Below are positions 31,963 through 44,589 of a stretch of 64,000 nt of DNA, one piece after another. The stretch lies in NCBI RefSeq assembly GCF_047511655.1, contig NC_133387.1, forward strand, positions 46,592,353-46,656,352, given 5' to 3'. The stretch's first letter is position 1, and every line of letters starts with the position of its first letter. A program made the position numbers and the translations under genes. Under the pieces are notes generated by a model. It was not told where the DNA came from. It did no database searches and saw nothing but the letters and a program-made list of their open reading frames with translations. Source of the stretch: Castor canadensis (taxonomy: Eukaryota > Chordata > Mammalia > Rodentia > Castoridae).

Positions 31963-33299
31963 TAGAATATTTCCCTTCCACCTATTTCCCAAACTTTCTA
32001 TAATAGGTTGCCAGACTTATTTTAAGGAATAAATTTTTTTTAAAAACCTTAAATCCAAGACAGTTTTCATTGTCTTTTCAATTCAATTAGTCCAGATTTG
32101 AATAATCCTATGTTCTTTATATAGTGACCATTTGCCACCATCACAATAGTTTCACTGCAAAAATACTAAACTCAGACCATTTGTAGATCAAGTCATTAAG
32201 TAATACTATTTAGTCACATAGCCTAAACACAATTATGCATATGGAAAAGTATTCAAATTGAATTAAAGTATATTATAATGTAACAATATGACCCTGGTTT
32301 TATAAAACCATAATCTTATCTCATCATATCCTACTCATCTTTTTTAGGGAAAATAAAGAACTAAATAGGAACACATTTGGAAATATCAGCAAAATTATAT
32401 CTGGAAGTACATTTCATTTAAGACAATAATCCATGTGACTTTCATGTGTGAAAGTGTTTCCAGCAAGGCATGGTCCAGGAGCAGTGTGCCCCTAAAATGA
32501 TTCAAATGTTAGTACCTACAAGGTAGCACCAGATAAAAAATACTAAGATTTCTAAGATAGTGCTTTTAAATGAGCCATCCTCTTTTGAGGAAAAGGTCTG
32601 TCCCTGACCATATTAATCACAAGACAAAATTAAAGAGCTCCTTTATGAAATTAATGGGGTTTAAGCCACCATCCCTAGAGTGGACTTAAGAGATCTGCCT
32701 CTAGGTAAACTTCTGCTATTAGACATTCTTGGTTGAACACAAAAGTGCCCTAAAGGTATAAATGTCAGTGAAGGTCCCCAGGTTCCCCACCCTTTTGACA
32801 GGAGCTTTTAACAGATATGACACTCAGCAAACCTTCAAGGAGGGTATCTAACTGTCCGACTTTCCTGGGACTGAGGGTTTTTCCAAGACATATCACTACC
32901 AATTGTAAAAACCAGGACATCTCACAGCAAGCCAGAATGAGTTGGTCAACCTACCAAGACACAGCTTCTGAACCTCACTAGTTGCTTTTCCAGTAGGCTA
33001 TAAATATTCTAGGAACTATTCTGATTCAACTGCAATGCAATATGCCTTACAGCAAGATCAACAGCCATTCTCCACATATCAGGGAAGAAAATTTGGTGCT
33101 ACCACTACTTTCCCAAACAGCCCAGATTTCCTGTATGGTTAGCAATGCATTGTGATCTCTAAAATCTTCTACTTCCTGTCTCAGTTTCTCCTTCATCTGA
33201 CTGCCACAGGCACTGACATGCTGAGGTTCGTAATCAATCCCATGGGATTATGGACCTTGATCTGCCTCTATTACTGGACACACATTTTCTACAATGGGT
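31963..33299. other. Unassigned sequence
   Basis: No exon supported. The block at about 32840-32960 (actgtccgactttcctggga, aaaaaccaggacatctcac) may be an old DNA-transposon fragment, which I cannot name. Confidence 0.3.
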
Positions 33300-33425
33300 C
33301 ATTTGTTTATCGAATTCAACAAATATTTCTTGAATGTTAAATATGTGGTTAGCACTCTTCTACTTGCTGCAGATACTTTAATGAATAAAACAGGGCAAGT
33401 CCTTGTGCTCAAAGAGCTTATAGTT
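33300..33425. repeat. Ancient mammalian interspersed repeat fragment, family not named
   Basis: gaattcaacaaatatttctt, a decayed tatgtgccaggcac-type middle, then aatgaataaaacagggcaag and gtgctcaaagagcttatagt follow the order of a common ancient mammalian repeat. A weaker match lies at 41610-41720. Confidence 0.5.
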
Positions 33426-35639
33426 TAAAGAAGAAGAAATGGAAAGTAAAAATAAAAGAACCAGCTATTTCAGCTGATCCCAAGTGCTCTGAATTTGATA
33501 AAATACAGTGATTCCCAATAGCAACCACTAATAAGTAGCAGTCAGGTTCACTGACATAGCCAGCTGTTGCTTTAGTGAGTAAATAGTAAAGTTCTGAAGT
33601 AGAGTTTCTCACAGTCATGCAAATTGTCTGAGGATCCCTACTTGGTAGGGAAGACAGACTTGGTATAGGCATTGCTTTAGGCTTGCTAGAGAATGCGGGG
33701 AATCAGAAGGGATTTGAGATTGAAACTAACAAGCATTGAAAGTATTGGATGCTCTTTCAAAGAGCAGAAGAGACCAAAGCATATAATCACACCAAACCTT
33801 AAGTCAAATTCTTTTATCGTTCATATACTAGAATTTATTGCATTCGGGCTTCATCATGGTTCTTAAAAACCATAGCTTAATATCTGAAAGTGAGCCAAAT
33901 GCAATCTTTTTATTCCATCGACCATACATCCCCATTTTAACTTTGTCCTAACACATCACTTAGAAATAAGATTTTTATAAATAATGGGGTTACAAAGGGT
34001 ACAAGTGGCCTGCTCACCAACCTCTACAGGGCACATCAGGCAAGAGGCAACTTCCTTTGTGACTCTCTTAACTGAGCTGCAAAAAACAGCATTAGGGTTG
34101 CATTGAATAAGCAAGAATCCTGTATGCATGGAAGATCCAGTCCCATTGTGGCTCATCTAGGTACTACTTTACAACTCCCATCATCACATCAGCAGAACCA
34201 CAACAAGCTCTGTGCAAGCCAAAAGGGAAAGTGTCATTGTAAAACTGAAGACAGCTGCTTCCATAATAGAACTAATTGCACACTGCATCACAGAACTAAA
34301 TTAGTAGTGAAAACAGTTATAAAAACCGACAGACAGTGAAACATGACTCACTTAGGAGCTGCTGCCAGTCAGGCACATTGTCCTTGGCCACTGTTCAAAA
34401 ACCTGCACCTGCATTTTTTGAATAGTAAACATAGAAGATGTAATTACTAAGAAAACATATGACACTTTTTCAATGTGGCACCGCTACGTTTTTCCCCCCC
34501 TTGGGACCATGAATGGCATGGTACTAAACTGACCACAATACTTACTCATTCCTAACAGTCTTCCCAGAGAAACTAAAGCATAACCAAAGCTGACATTTAT
34601 ATTTATACATTAGATTCTATCTTTAGCTTAAGCAGTTCTATGTGATCTACTTTGTTGACAGATTACTAGATGGCTTCTAGACAATCAATCAAGGAAAAAT
34701 TAACGTTAGAGACAAAAGAAATCACAGTTCCAAAATGCATGTGAATATATGGTTCAGCTTACCAACTCAAACTACAGTGAGATGGGGTGACTTCCCTGGC
34801 TCCCCTCTCAGCTATCCAGTAACTGCTGTCTCAATAAAAAACAGATGTTCAGAGAAGTCTTCATCTGTTCCTGCAGCCTAAACACATTTCTGCCTCCTCA
34901 GCTGCAACCTGCTTTAGAGAATTCACAGGTTCTTCACGCAATACATGTAAATTCCCATGTCAAGTATAACAAAGGATGACCCTTTCTCTGCCACAGTGGG
35001 TAGGTTGCTACCAGTGATAGCGAACAAACTCCTTGTCTTCTGACCAACTAATGTAGGGTAATGACCACTGGGAAAATATGCTTTGGGCTAGAATATGACA
35101 CTTTATCCTTAGATGACAGCTTACACCCTTATCTAATGTTTTTAAATATTCAAATTGTGTTAAACAGCATTTATCACCAAAGAAGGGTGAGAAGAATTTT
35201 GTTCTGAAACAAATCACAGAAAATCTGTTTAATGTCGTTATGGGGATCATGCCTGTGGAATGCTCCGGCTTTAGCTAATTGAGCTGTGGCATTTCTGATG
35301 AGTTGTAAAGCTATATATTGGCTAATCCTTCTTTCTCCATGAATTTCTCAATGAATTAGTCAAATCTAAACAAATCCAGAAACACTTGAGAGAACCCTAC
35401 TGGCTTTTGTGGAAACATAAGAGGTAGGTAAAAAAAAAAAATGATCAGTGTTTTTCTTCTTATGAAACCAGCAGATTATATAAATATTTTTCAAAGGTTG
35501 TGTTACTTCACAAGTTTTAGAGATGTTTGTGTGAGCCGAAAGAGGTATGTGGCAATTAGTTTGAAAGTGTCAGGAATGTGTGTTCAGTTCTAGATGAGGA
35601 AGCTGTGAGTAGCATTTATGAACTGTCATTATTTACTTG
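33426..35639. other. Unassigned sequence
   Basis: No clear repeat or exon. 35230-35400 (ctccggctttagctaattga) is a low-repeat stretch worth a conservation check. Confidence 0.3.
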
Positions 35640-35725
35640 TTTGCTTCCCTTCAAGTGGTGAGCTCCTTGAATGTAGGAAGCTTCTTATTCATCTTTGAAC
35701 CCCCAACATTTGCCAGTAGGTGTTA
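35640..35725 (+). repeat. Possible L2 3'-end fragment
   Basis: gtggtgagctccttgaatgt, then ttgaacccccaacatttgcc, resembles the gagctccatgaggg to ccccagcgcc order near the L2 end. Short and weak. Confidence 0.4.
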
Positions 35726-37039
35726 GATCAGTCTTCTCATCTGTAAAGTCTGTGTTGCCTGAATTTTCTTCACTGGCCATTCAAAATTCAAGATGATCAA
35801 CAGGCTCATCCAAGAAGAAACCAAATCGTGATACTTCTCTTCAGAACAGCAGAGAAGTCTGTGAAGCAGCTTCTTATCCTACAAGCTGATTTGAAGGATG
35901 GAGCACAAATGTGTAAACTAATTAGATTCTCAGGTCTCATTCTTCAGGGGTCATTTCTGAAGGAGGTAGGAAGACACTGAAGGATCTCTTGAGTCCATAG
36001 CATTGCTTACACTGAAATATAAGCAGGATGATTTGGACCTCAACTCCCTTTTCAGCTCTCATTGTTGCTGAGTCAAAATGTTAAGCTGGAAGATCTAGAA
36101 CAGAGAATAGAGACATTCATTCTATTGTTAGCATTTATCTGCATGGGTTGTAGCCTTTGAATATGTATTAAATAGTGACAGCTTGTGACTGTATGCATGA
36201 CACTACAATAACTAAGACATATGTTTAAGAAACCTAGACTTTTGTCTGGAAATATTTACCATTGAGCTATAAAACACTAAGGAGTAAATGTATTCACCAA
36301 GCATTGAAAAATCTTTCAGAAATCACATATCAGCTTTTTATTAGCAATAACATAAAACTTAGTACCAGTCAAATGCTAACAAATAGTCTTTTTATGCTGG
36401 AAGGACACTAATTCCTTGATCCTAATTTTTTTTCCCTTCATATTACAATGTTTTAGCAAGCTGATGAGTTTTACTACCTAAGCTTTAGGAATTGCCAGAA
36501 GCTCTGAGCAACTTGTGACTTCTTTCATTGACTCTATGTCCCCTTAAAAAATATGATAGCTACTACTTTCTAAATAATATTTTTAAGCAAGAAAAAATTA
36601 GAAAGCAGTTGGATAAACTTTTGAAATATCAATTTGATGAAAGTAAAGAACCTATCAAACTCTGCAACCTCAAAACATTGTTCTAGATCATTAAAATCCT
36701 CAAAGGCCATGGATGGAAGGGCTTAGAAATGGGTACACCGACTACCTGATTCTCCTCAAACCCAAAGAATCCAGTCAGGTCAAGAAAAGACCTTAAAAGA
36801 AGATGTGTCAAGTTCTGAAAACTCTCTGAATAACATAGAACCTTGGCTGGAGCTGAGAACGGGTTTGATGGTACCACTGGCACAGCAGAGTTCTTGGAAT
36901 CAGTCCTCTCCATTCTTTCCCTGCTGTTACTGTCTATGTGAGTTAAGAGAGTCTTCTCTCTCATTTCCCTGTCTGTAGCTTGGCCTCTGCCCTCTACAGT
37001 GTCACCAAAAGCAAGAAGCCATGTCTTCTCCTGGTTTAA
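35726..37039. other. Unassigned sequence
   Basis: No supported exon. The 93-codon minus-strand frame at 36683-36964 has no recognisable domain. Confidence 0.3.
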
Positions 37040-37510
37040 AACGTTCCATGGTCCTCATCACAGAAAGGTAACATCTAAGCTTGTGAGTATGGTGCAGGCC
37101 TGGTCCAGGCATCCCCTTCTCCACTGTCTAGAACCTCTCTGCTTCAGCAGTGCAAGTCTACAAGCTACCCCACATGCTCATCCTGCATTTCAAGACTTCA
37201 TGACTTCTCAAGGCTGTTTTCTCTGCCTGCCTGCCTCACAAATTTCTCAGAAATCACCACATCCCAGAAGCACTCCCTGAGAGACATTGCCTTGCCTACC
37301 TTTCCAATTAAATTAAACTCTACCTTGGTAGAGGTTCAACCATTACACCATTCACATTATTATTACTACTACTACTTCTGTAATTATTAGTCAATCTTCC
37401 TTTCCTAGAATGGGTTCTTCCAGGGCAGGTTTGTTGACTATGCTTCCTCATGTGTCCCACATCTACCATGGTGCTAGGCACAAGGCAGCTGATCAATTCA
37501 AGTCTCAATT
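37040..37510 (+). repeat. L2 fragment
   Basis: acgttccatggtcctcatca and aaaggtaacatctaagcttg parallel the L2 subsection before the 3' UTR. A C/T-rich part with ccctgagagacattgccttg follows, then ggtgctaggcacaaggcagc near the end. Confidence 0.5.
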
Positions 37511-38065
37511 GATCAATGAAGTCCTAGTGTAACTCCATAATAAACAACAATCTAAAGAATAATCTCAAACCATTCCACAAGCCACAGAGATTTTTGGATC
37601 AACCTTATATTAGAAATTAAAGCTTACATGATTTATTTCATTAATCAATGTATACTATTTTTTTAAATTGGCTGACTGGAAACTCAGCAAATCTCTGCTC
37701 AATCAATCACCTCAATTTTCTTTCCCCATGGCTTTCTTGTTTAATAGAACCATCTTTAGCCTTTGTCCCCTGATTTCTCAGTCATTTTAATTATTGGGCT
37801 TTTGCTTTACCTTTGTTTGATTGGTCTTTTTATATATTTTAGGTGTATATTATGGCACCTTAAATATTTTTAAAGTTAAAAAAAAGAAAAGAATAGAGAA
37901 AGCAAATAAGATTTCCCCAAATCAAATTTGTTTTTCAATACATGAATCATGTGAACGGTAGTTAAGAAAACAGATAGAATAGAGTCAAACAGGATGAGGG
38001 AAGGGAGGGAACAGAGCACAGGGAAGGAGAGGAGGAAAGCCAAATATTTAATATTCAAAGTGCAG
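37511..38065. other. Unassigned AT-rich sequence
   Basis: Nothing recognised apart from a short purine-rich stretch at about 37995-38040. Confidence 0.3.
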
Positions 38066-38110
38066 GACAGAGGTGTGGCTCAGTGGTAGAGCACTTACCT
38101 AAAAACAAAA
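38066..38110 (+). repeat. ID-like SINE fragment
   Basis: acagaggtgtggctcagtgg then tagagcacttacctaaaaac. Only the A-box half is present, with an A-rich end. Confidence 0.6.
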
Positions 38111-39414
38111 TGTGAATATTTGCCTCATATGGCGAACATCAGAGTAGGCTATAAAGTAAAGGTGACACAGCAACCAAGTTTATTAAGCATCTGGTAGGTA
38201 GGACACATACAATGAGCTAGAAATACCAAGATCTTTGTTGTTTAGACTCCAAAACGATGAAAACAAAGAAATTTACTTTTCCTCTTTGTTGAGCAGTTAT
38301 CCCATACCACTAAAAGGATGAAAGGTATTCTTCTATTCATGAAATTCAGGTCTTGCAAACCTCTTTGGTGAAGTTAAGTAATTAGGATTTTATGGAGCAC
38401 TGATTAAGAGTAAGGGATCATGACTAAATATGTTCATATTTACTAATAAATGTTAGAGGTAGTTTACTAAATAAAAAGTACCCAGCACTATTTTAAAAGA
38501 ATTTATGAAGCATCTATAGTAAGAATAGAAAGGTATTTTATTTAAACAATGGTTTGTTACTCTACAGCATTCTGTATTTACATTATGTTTATCTGCTCCT
38601 TCTGAAAAAATCAGAGATGATATCAACAAATTTTCAGAGACAGAGCATAACAGGTGCTCAATACTATAACTGACTGATGTGTCATGGCTCTGTTATTGGT
38701 AGAAATGGTGAACCCTACCCCCAAAATTAGTTTTTTTTGGAACTGAGGTGTTTATGTTAAACATAAAGAAAATCTGTAGTGCTAGAAATCATTAAATAAA
38801 CAGGCTAACAAAGATGTTTGTGGAGTTGTGTTTTCTAGAAGTCTTTAAAAATGGAAGAGATTCTCCTTTCATTATGGTGGTGTAAAACTGTTGAAGCTGA
38901 AATAATATAGAAGCTAGGAGTAAATTATTTCCTTCCTGAGTTTATGCCATGATGCATAAACCACCATATTTGAGTAAAAGTGGCAATAAGAAAATTATCA
39001 AATTCACATTAATAGGCAACTATAAAGAAATTTGCATATAAAACTTAAAATTTATTATAAGATAATAGCTTTATAGCTATTTTAGAGATTAGATTAAACA
39101 GTAAATAAAAATAAAAATTGCTCATAACATCTGTGGAGAGTGGAGTATGAGAAGCCTACGAGAATTTGACATAAGCACAGTTGTGTCAAATAATCTGCAG
39201 GCTGAATTAGCACAGCCCCAGCTGCAGAAGGGGGCAAGGGCAAAATGCAGCACAGCCACTTCTTCTAAGATGTTTGCGTTCAGAGAGTAGTGATAGAAGT
39301 TCCTCCTGTTCCCAATAACTGCAATGTCATGCCCCCTCATTCCCCCGAGAACTGTTGCTCTAACTCCTTGTTCACCACTGTATATAATAAACTCACTGGG
39401 GTGGACAAGGCTGT
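38111..39414. other. Unassigned AT-rich sequence
   Basis: No exon or repeat that I can support. Confidence 0.3.
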
Positions 39415-39464
39415 TGTGTGTCTCCATCAGAGCTCCCAGCCCACCTGACCCCAGCTTTCTGCAT
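39415..39464. repeat. 50-bp direct repeat, copy 1
   Basis: Begins tgtgtgtctccatcagagct and matches 39750-39799 at 46 of 50 positions by eye, with no gaps. The units start 335 bp apart. Confidence 0.88.
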
Positions 39465-39749
39465 CTTTTGTCACTGGAAACAGATGGTGGGAGAGTATTG
39501 GTGATGAAGAAAATTCATGGGGATTAAGACATTGAGGTGCAAAATTAACAAAGTGAGAGAAAGTTCAGACAAAGAGGACTTCACATACAAAGGCACTGAA
39601 TTATCAGAGGGTACACAAATGAAGGAGGATAGATGTTGGTGAGGGTAGATGTTGGTGAGGCCACCAAAGGGTCTGTAAGTCACATGAAGAAGTTTGAACC
39701 ACAGGCTCCAAAAGGATCTGAGCTTGTTTTAGAAAGATTGCTCTCGCTT

Positions 39750-39799
39750 TGTGTGTCTCCATCAGAGTGCCCAGCCCACCTGACCCCAGGTTTTTGCAT
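39750..39799. repeat. 50-bp direct repeat, copy 2
   Basis: Begins tgtgtgtctccatcagagtg. It lies just after text resembling an old interspersed repeat (gttttagaaagattgctctc), so copy 1 is more likely the displaced duplicate or both belong to a longer old repeat. Confidence 0.88.
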
Positions 39800-39906
39800 T
39801 TTAGTCTTCTATCTTTTGTCCTTTCTGCATCTCCCAGTGCCCCCAGTTAGAGTCATAGGACAAGCTCACACAGGTCATGAGAACTTCACCATTCAGAAGA
39901 CCACGG

Positions 39907-40040
39907 AAAGCTGGGCATGTTGATACATATCTATAATCCCAGCACTCTGGAGGAGGAAGCTGGAGAATTGAGGGTTCCAGGCAAGCCTGGGCTTAGCCTG
40001 GGCTGCATAGAGAGACTATGTCTCAAAACAAAACAAAATG
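39907..40040 (+). repeat. B1 SINE
   Basis: aaagctgggcatgttgatac, ctataatcccagcactctgg and a gcctgggctgcatagagaga block, ending in a (caaaa)n tail. Confidence 0.85.
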
Positions 40041-40103
40041 GAAGACTACAGCAGCTTTTGGTTTTTGGAGCATTTCTTTATTGTTACCTCTGGGTTTGTG
40101 TGT

Positions 40104-40206
40104 GACAGATAGATAGATGATAGGTAGATAATAGAGATAGATGGTAGAGATAGATAGGTAGATAGATAACTAGATAAATAGATGAGAGAGGGAGAGAGAA
40201 AGAGAG
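40104..40206. repeat. (GATA)n imperfect microsatellite grading into (GAGA)n
   Basis: Interrupted gata/gatg/gtag units over about 80 bp, then gagagaggg units. Confidence 0.92.
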
Positions 40207-40239
40207 CTGATATCTGTCGTACATACTAACTTCTTCATA

Positions 40240-41600
40240 TTAGTGTCACTCATTGGGTTATAATGTTCAGAATTCTTTTTTCAAAATTTTTTCACATTGA
40301 GTTATAAATATATCTTCCTGGTAGATTCTTAAGCTATTTTTATAAAATCCCTAGAATTAATTAGGATGACATTAAACCCATGAATTCATTTAGGAGGAAT
40401 TTATGAACACACATGTAAGAACATCTGTATCCCATTCTGCTAACACCACCTCTGCAGCCCATCTTAACATTGTATTGCAAGCATGTTCCTATCATAGGTG
40501 AACATATAATTTACAAAGGCTATATAACACATCTACAAATTATTCAGTCATCTCCACACTTTTGGAAATTCAAGTTGTAGGGTCATTGTTTTGCTTATTT
40601 GTTTACTATCATAACACTGGTAAGAACATCTTTGCATTCAGATCTTTGTTCACATGAGTTGACCTAACTTAGACTACTTGAGTTTATGAAGATTCTGATG
40701 TTACTCATTCTTCCCAAAAAAAAGCTTTATAGCAGTTTAAACTCTAACAAACCCAATATTAACTGCAGCTCCTGCACCCTTATTAGCATTAAGTATTATC
40801 ACTTTTTTTTAATTTTTCTAATTTCAGAGGTAAAATAATGCTGATTGATTACTTAACCTATCTTTTATTAGTACTGAAATTAAACTTTTTCACTTTTTAT
40901 TCTCCATTTGCTTGTCTTCTATATGAATCATCAGTTCATGTCCTTTTTTTCAATTTTAAAATCAAAACAATTGACTTTTTGTATTGATATACAAAACTTC
41001 ACATCTTTATAAGTGAAATTAGCTATCCTTGTCTGTCATCTTAGGTCTAAGTATTTAAGTAAGTTTGAAGTTTGTCTTTTACTCATTTTTTATGTTCAAG
41101 AACATTTTATTTCTGCAAGCATATTTTATTAATCATTTTTCTACATTTCATTATTTCTTTTATTCTTAGAATGTAATTCCACATACTTAAAGCCACTAAG
41201 TATTTATTTTTAATTTCCTTTTTATATTTAATTATTTCATCCATATGAAATTTTACTTGCTGTATTGTCTAAACTTAGCATTTATCTTGATTTCTTTCCA
41301 CAAAATATCCAATTTTCTCAATATTCAAACATAGCCAAGCCTTATTAATTGGTGATGTTTCCTTTTCCTAAGACAAAGTTAAAAAAAATAAATATGAGAT
41401 TGATTTCAGAGTTTAAGCTTCTTTCAGCTGATATGTCTATTGTTTCTTTGTACAAGTGTCACTCTTTGGATGACCTATAGTTTTACAATGTTCAGAAATC
41501 TTTTTCAGATATAGGTTGCAAATATATTCTTCCTGATGGATATTTGAATTATTTTAATTCAGCAATATTACATTAAATCCATGAGTCCACTTGGGAAGAA
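40240..41600 (-). repeat. Decayed L1-like sequence, minus strand (tentative)
   Basis: Antisense L1-like order in places: tcatcagttcatgtcctttt (about 40929) and ccaattttctcaatattcaa (about 41309), then ccatgagtccacttgggaag (about 41578). Two homologous blocks at about 40262 and 41489 lie within it. Confidence 0.4.
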
Positions 41601-42580
41601 TTTATTTCTTAGCATTTCATTCACTGGACAAATATTTACTACGCATATTTCCTGAGAGAAGTCTTGTTCTGAGCCCTGAGGCTGCAGCAGGGAGCCCAAG
41701 CAGAGTGTCTGCCCCAGGAGGCTGACTTCTGACTTACCATCCAGGATACTGAATGCCTCGCAATGCATTATTTTTTATATCTTCTACATATTTTTGTAAG
41801 AATATAGTTATTCTCTTTGCAGGGGTATAACTTTATGCATATGGATCCCATCATTTCTAGTTGGAGTTAGTTAATTTTACAGTGTCTCTGTTTCACCATT
41901 ATATCTCAAGTGCCTCACTCAGTGACCTGGCAAATTGTAAGAACAAAAACAATAAAATAGCTTGTTATGTAGATAAATTCATGTTTAATTAAATATATAC
42001 CTGGATTTTTATCCAACTTGTTATTTCTGGTACATATTGTATCCAGTAGTATATATCAAACTACACCAATAGCAGCTTAACACAACATACAAGTATTTCA
42101 CAGGTTCTGTGATCACAAATGGCCCATAACTAACTTAGGTGGATCCTCTCCTTTGTGCTCTTTCAAACATCTGCAATCAAGGTGTTGATGCACAGTCTGT
42201 AGTCTCATATGAAGATTTCATGAGAAAAACATCAAATTCCAAGTTGATTTACATGGTAACTAGCAGGATTCACTTCTTCCGGGACTGTTGGCTGGAGGCC
42301 CCTCAGCATGCCAGGTGGAAGTCTCAACCCACATAGGAGTCTTATGGCATTGCTAAGAACACTGCCAGATTCTCACAGGAAAAATCTGGGAAATATTCTT
42401 CATGGTTCTAATAGAAGAAAAGGAAGAGCACCACTGTGATTATGGCCAGGGTTCCTCATAGCAAAGAACTGTGGTCCAGGGGAGAAGACTTTACTACAGC
42501 ACAAGTCCCCATGCTAAGGGCCTATTTGCCCCAATTTCTTTCACCACATAATATGCTGGCTTTGAGCAAAAAGTACAAGA

Positions 42581-42713
42581 CATGGTCAGAATGGTAGCAC
42601 ATAACTATAATCTCAGAACCTGGGAGGCTGAGGCGAAAGGATTGTGAGCTTGAGGCCTGACTGGGTTGCATAGAGAGATCCCATCTTAAAACAATAACAA
42701 AAAAAAAAAAAAC
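42581..42713 (+). repeat. B1 SINE
   Basis: catggtcagaatggtagcac, aacctgggaggctgaggcga, a gcctgactgggttgcataga block and a poly(A) tail. Confidence 0.85.
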
Positions 42714-43179
42714 AGTGCTACTAAAAAATTACAAAGCATGCTAAAAGGCAATGAGAAAAATAGATAGATGAGACAGAGACTCAGAAATGACATAGCTTTT
42801 GGAAATATCAGAGAGGGAATTTTAAATAATTATGCTAAAAGTTCTAATAGAAAAAAGAGACACCATGTAAGAATATTTAGATAGTATAAGTAGAGAAGGA
42901 GAAAGCTGAGGAAAAAATTAAAAGGAAATAGTAGAAATTAAAAATAGAAATTATAACTGTCTTTGATGGAATCATCTGTATACCTGATATGACTAAAGAA
43001 AGAATCAGAGAATTTGAAGAGAGGTCAGTAGAAACCTCTAAATTGGAGTGTAAAGAAAAACATGAATGAACTCAAAACAAAACCAAAACAACAGTGGGAA
43101 AATTTTCCAAAGAGTAACATCTGCATAACTAGAATACCAGAGGAGAAGAAATAGAGAACAGAGCAGGAAAAATAACTGT

Positions 43180-43216
43180 TTTTTTATATATATATATATA
43201 TAATATATAAATATAT
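43180..43216. repeat. (TA)n tract
   Basis: ttttatatatatatatatat followed by aatatataaatatat, inside the old L1. Confidence 0.85.
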
Positions 43217-43349
43217 TTTTTCCATTTTTTTCACATATAGGTTACAAATATATTCTTCCTTGTGGATATTTGAATTATAAAATAAATACATATTTTAATA
43301 TATAATGGTTGATAACATAATGAAATTGATAGACACCAAACCACATATC

Positions 43350-43414
43350 CAGAACTCAGAGCCTCATGTTTACCAGGCAAGTACCCAATCACTTGAACCA
43401 CATTCCTAGCCCCT
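43350..43414 (-). repeat. ID-like SINE fragment, minus strand
   Basis: agaactcagagcctcatgtt, ccaggcaagtacccaatcac and ccacattcctagcccctt; reversed, it gives an ID head. No poly(T) at the tail side, so it is truncated. Confidence 0.6.
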
Positions 43415-44040
43415 TAACATTGCATCCCAGACAAGACAAATGAAGGACAACAATGTCACAAAAGACGGTACAGAGAAACTGGAAATAGTCTAAGACATCT
43501 GCACTGAATGTTAGCTGTGGTAGTGTTTGAAAGTTAATTTTTAACTTTAGTTAAAAAGGTATATTGTAAATTCAAGGGCAACCATTACATTTTTTAGAAA
43601 TAAAATGGATACAGTAACAGATGAGGCAAAATGGAACTATATACAATTCCTAATTAAAACCAAGGAAGGCAGAAAGAGAGGGGAAATATATCAAACAAAA
43701 AGCATAAATAAGAAAATTACTAGTAGATATCAATCAAGCACATCAATAGTCACCTTCACCTTAAGTGTGAAAGTTTAAATACATGTATTAAAGACAGACA
43801 CTGTTAGGATGGGTAAAAAGTAAACTCCAACTATATTGTCTATGAGAAATCCACTTGAAATATAAAGACTCAAATACATTAAAGAGATGGAAAAAGACAT
43901 GTCATATATAAACTAATCAAAAGAAAGCTGGAGTAGCCATATTAATTTCAGACAGATTCCTTCAGAACAAGGAAGATCATCAGGGAAAAAGAGGAGCCTT
44001 GGATCATGAAAAAGGGGTTATTTTTCCAAGAAGGCATAAT

Positions 44041-44180
44041 TTTAAAAAAAAATCCTTATTATCGTATTATTGTTGTACTGGGGGTACATTGTGACATTTA
44101 CAAAAATTCTTGCAATACATCTTAGTCAAATGCACCCCCACCATCATTCGCCTTTCTCCCTTCCTCCCTTCTTAGAATAC
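44041..44180 (-). repeat. L1-type 3' UTR fragment, minus strand
   Basis: Inserted in the old L1; homologous in order to 31370-31530 (attattgttgtactgggggt, acattgtgacatttac, then C-rich text). It starts with a T/A-rich stretch, as a reversed tail would. Confidence 0.5.
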
Positions 44181-44589
44181 TTTCAACAAAAGACACAATC
44201 TTTAATATGTATATGCCTAACAAAAGTCAAAACACATAAGGCAAAACTAACAGCAACAGACAAAAATCACTTACAGCCGGCGACTTCACAGCACCTGTTA
44301 GTAACTGATAGGTCAGACAGGAATAAAATCATTCCGCGTTTTATGACCTGAACAGATTATCAACTTGGTCTCATGGACATCAAGAGTACACTCCCTCCAA
44401 CAACAGCCGAACACACATTCTTTCCAAGATCATGAAACTTTCACCAATAGAGAACAGAAAACTTTCACCACAAAGAACTTAAGGTTAGTCTCTTTTGTCA
44501 TCTATGCAAGTATAAAACATACATGCACAGATGGCTATGCAGTAAGAAAATAACTTAGAAAATAGCTGTCCTAATTATACCTTCCAAAC

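Larger units (their letters stand above)
42760..44340 (+). repeat. Old L1 (L1M/HAL1-like) with ORF1 and endonuclease traces, carrying later insertions
   Basis: ORF1-like wording (gaatcagagaatttgaagag about 43003, gtaacatctgcataactaga about 43114, agacaccaaaccacatatcc about 43331) is followed by endonuclease-region wording (gctggagtagccatattaat about 43929, agcaacagacaaaaatcact about 44253). Interruptions are a TA-rich and diverged block at 43165-43300, an ID fragment at 43350-43414 and an L1 3'-end piece at 44041-44180. All frames are broken. Confidence 0.65.

Noticed and set aside
32480..32830. Possible LTR or old DNA transposon
   Set aside because: Some wording seems repeat-like, but I could not match the order of motifs to any family.
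36683..36964. 93-codon minus-strand frame
   Set aside because: No domain or family resemblance; length is within chance expectation for the window.
40104..40206. CRISPR-like or regulatory repeat array
   Set aside because: It is an imperfect GATA/GAGA microsatellite without spacers.
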